Source: an uncultured Oscillospiraceae bacterium (GTDB taxonomy: Bacteria > Bacillota > Clostridia > Oscillospirales > Oscillospiraceae). Taken from it: a stretch of DNA of 5,757 nt. This document shows, in pieces, positions 5,160-5,757 of the stretch. Location: NCBI GenBank assembly GCA_944385775.1, contig CALWYM010000074.1:1-5757 (forward strand). The letters are read 5' to 3'. The notes beneath the pieces are model-generated. The model saw nothing but the letters and a program-made list of their open reading frames with translations, was not told the origin of the DNA and did not search any database. How positions within the stretch are numbered: the stretch's first letter is position 1; each line of letters begins with the position of its first letter. A program made the position numbers and the translations under genes.

Positions 5160-5756
5160 TCAATGCATTTTCTTTAAAAAAGTTCTTCTGTGTATTGGCG
5201 AAGGACCATACTGTCGAAGCTTCTCATAATGAAGTCTTGTACCATATCCCTTATGCTTAGAAAAACAATACTCAGGATATTTTTTATCAAGTTCAACCAT
5301 AAGCCTGTCCCGCGTGACCTTTGCCAAAATTGACGCTGCCGCAACAGAGGCTGACTTGCCGTCGCCTCCCACAACACAGGTGCTGTTATATTTTACACCA
5401 TTGGACCGGTTCCCGTCAATTATGCATATATCAGGCAAAGGAAAAAGATTTTCAATAGCCCTGTTCATGGCAAGAAACGTGGCGTTCAGTATATTAACTT
5501 CATCAATCTCCTCAGGCGAGGCAAAACCTATTCCATAGGACACTGCGGTACTCCTAATTATATTGTAAAGTTCTTCCCTCTTTTTTGCGGAAAGTTTTTT
5601 TGAGTCGTTAAGTCCTGAAATTTCCGTACCCTGTGGTAAAATTACGGCTGCGGCACACACTGGTCCTGCAAGAGGTCCCCGTCCCGCCTCATCTACGCCT
5701 GCCACCACTTCATAACCTTGGGAATAGAGTTCATTTTCAATCACCCAAAGGTCCAT
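5160..5756 (-). CDS. rnhB: Ribonuclease HII
   Basis: RNase HII cleaves the RNA strand of RNA-DNA hybrids and nicks at single ribonucleotides misincorporated in DNA, beginning ribonucleotide excision repair in the cytoplasm. The 198-residue product matches the length of short bacterial RNase HII enzymes. GVDEAGRGPLAGP is at 20-32, LNDSKKLS at 49-56, EIDEVNILNATFLAM at 83-97, IIDGN at 112-116 and GGDGKSASVAAASILAKVTRD at 130-150. The four acidic catalytic residues are D22, E23, D114 and D132, all present. The ATG at 5756 is one base from the window edge, so an upstream start and the ribosome site cannot be judged. The TGA abuts the yraN start, and the rnhB-yraN pairing is common in Firmicutes. 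Confidence 0.96.
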   Translation of the reverse strand: MDLWVIENELYSQGYEVVAGVDEAGRGPLAGPVCAAAVILPQGTEISGLNDSKKLSAKKREELYNIIRSTAVSYGIGFASPEEIDEVNILNATFLAMNRAIENLFPLPDICIIDGNRSNGVKYNSTCVVGGDGKSASVAAASILAKVTRDRLMVELDKKYPEYCFSKHKGYGTRLHYEKLRQYGPSPIHRRTFLKKMH

Positions 5757-5757
5757 A

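Noticed and set aside
1..5757. Search for mobile elements, CRISPR repeats, tRNA or rRNA, toxin-antitoxin or defence genes
   Set aside because: Nothing in the window resembles these. All sizeable open frames are explained by conserved housekeeping genes or their shadows.

Overview
This window looks like a chromosomal housekeeping region of a low-to-mid GC Gram-positive bacterium of the class Clostridia. The evidence is the gene order trigger factor - clpP - clpX - lon, the rnhB - yraN pair, a small DUF1540 Cys-rich protein (a family typical of Clostridia and Bacilli), and strong AGGAG-type ribosome binding sites. A finer placement (Oscillospiraceae/Ruminococcaceae-like) is only a guess. I see no insertion sequence, phage gene, CRISPR array, tRNA or rRNA, and the window does not look like an accessory island.

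Layout from right to left on the minus strand. rnhB (RNase HII, about 5160-5756) runs directly into yraN (UPF0102 nuclease-fold protein, 4779-5159), and the pair ends at an intrinsic terminator at 4751-4773. The only plus-strand gene is a 59-residue DUF1540 protein (4576-4755), which converges on that terminator. Divergent from it on the minus strand is a calcineurin-like metallophosphoesterase (3812 to about 4505). Then comes the proteostasis cluster on the minus strand: tig (2396-3730, GTG start, with a good sigma-A-type promoter at 3769-3797), clpP (1732-2313), clpX (410-1693), a strong hairpin at 378-403, and the first 105 codons of lonA (1-315), cut by the window edge.

How the genes work together: trigger factor binds nascent chains at the ribosome exit. 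ClpX unfolds tagged or damaged proteins and feeds them to the ClpP chamber, and Lon is a second ATP-dependent protease. The compact spacing (82 bp tig-clpP, about 38 bp clpP-clpX) and the lack of a terminator suggest one tig-clpP-clpX transcript. The hairpin after clpX may partly insulate lon. No CtsR or CIRCE operator was recognised by eye.

The observation most worth a second look is the start of the metallophosphoesterase. The phosphoesterase frame has no standard start codon upstream of its essential GDLH metal-binding motif. The only well-placed ATG (4503-4505, with AAAGGA upstream) is one base out of frame, and the shift falls exactly on an ATG-CCC-C sequence. Reading CCCC as one codon restores a perfect family N-terminus. 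This could be a sequence error, a recent frameshift mutation, or real +1 slippage at codon 2. I do not see a new multi-gene system here.
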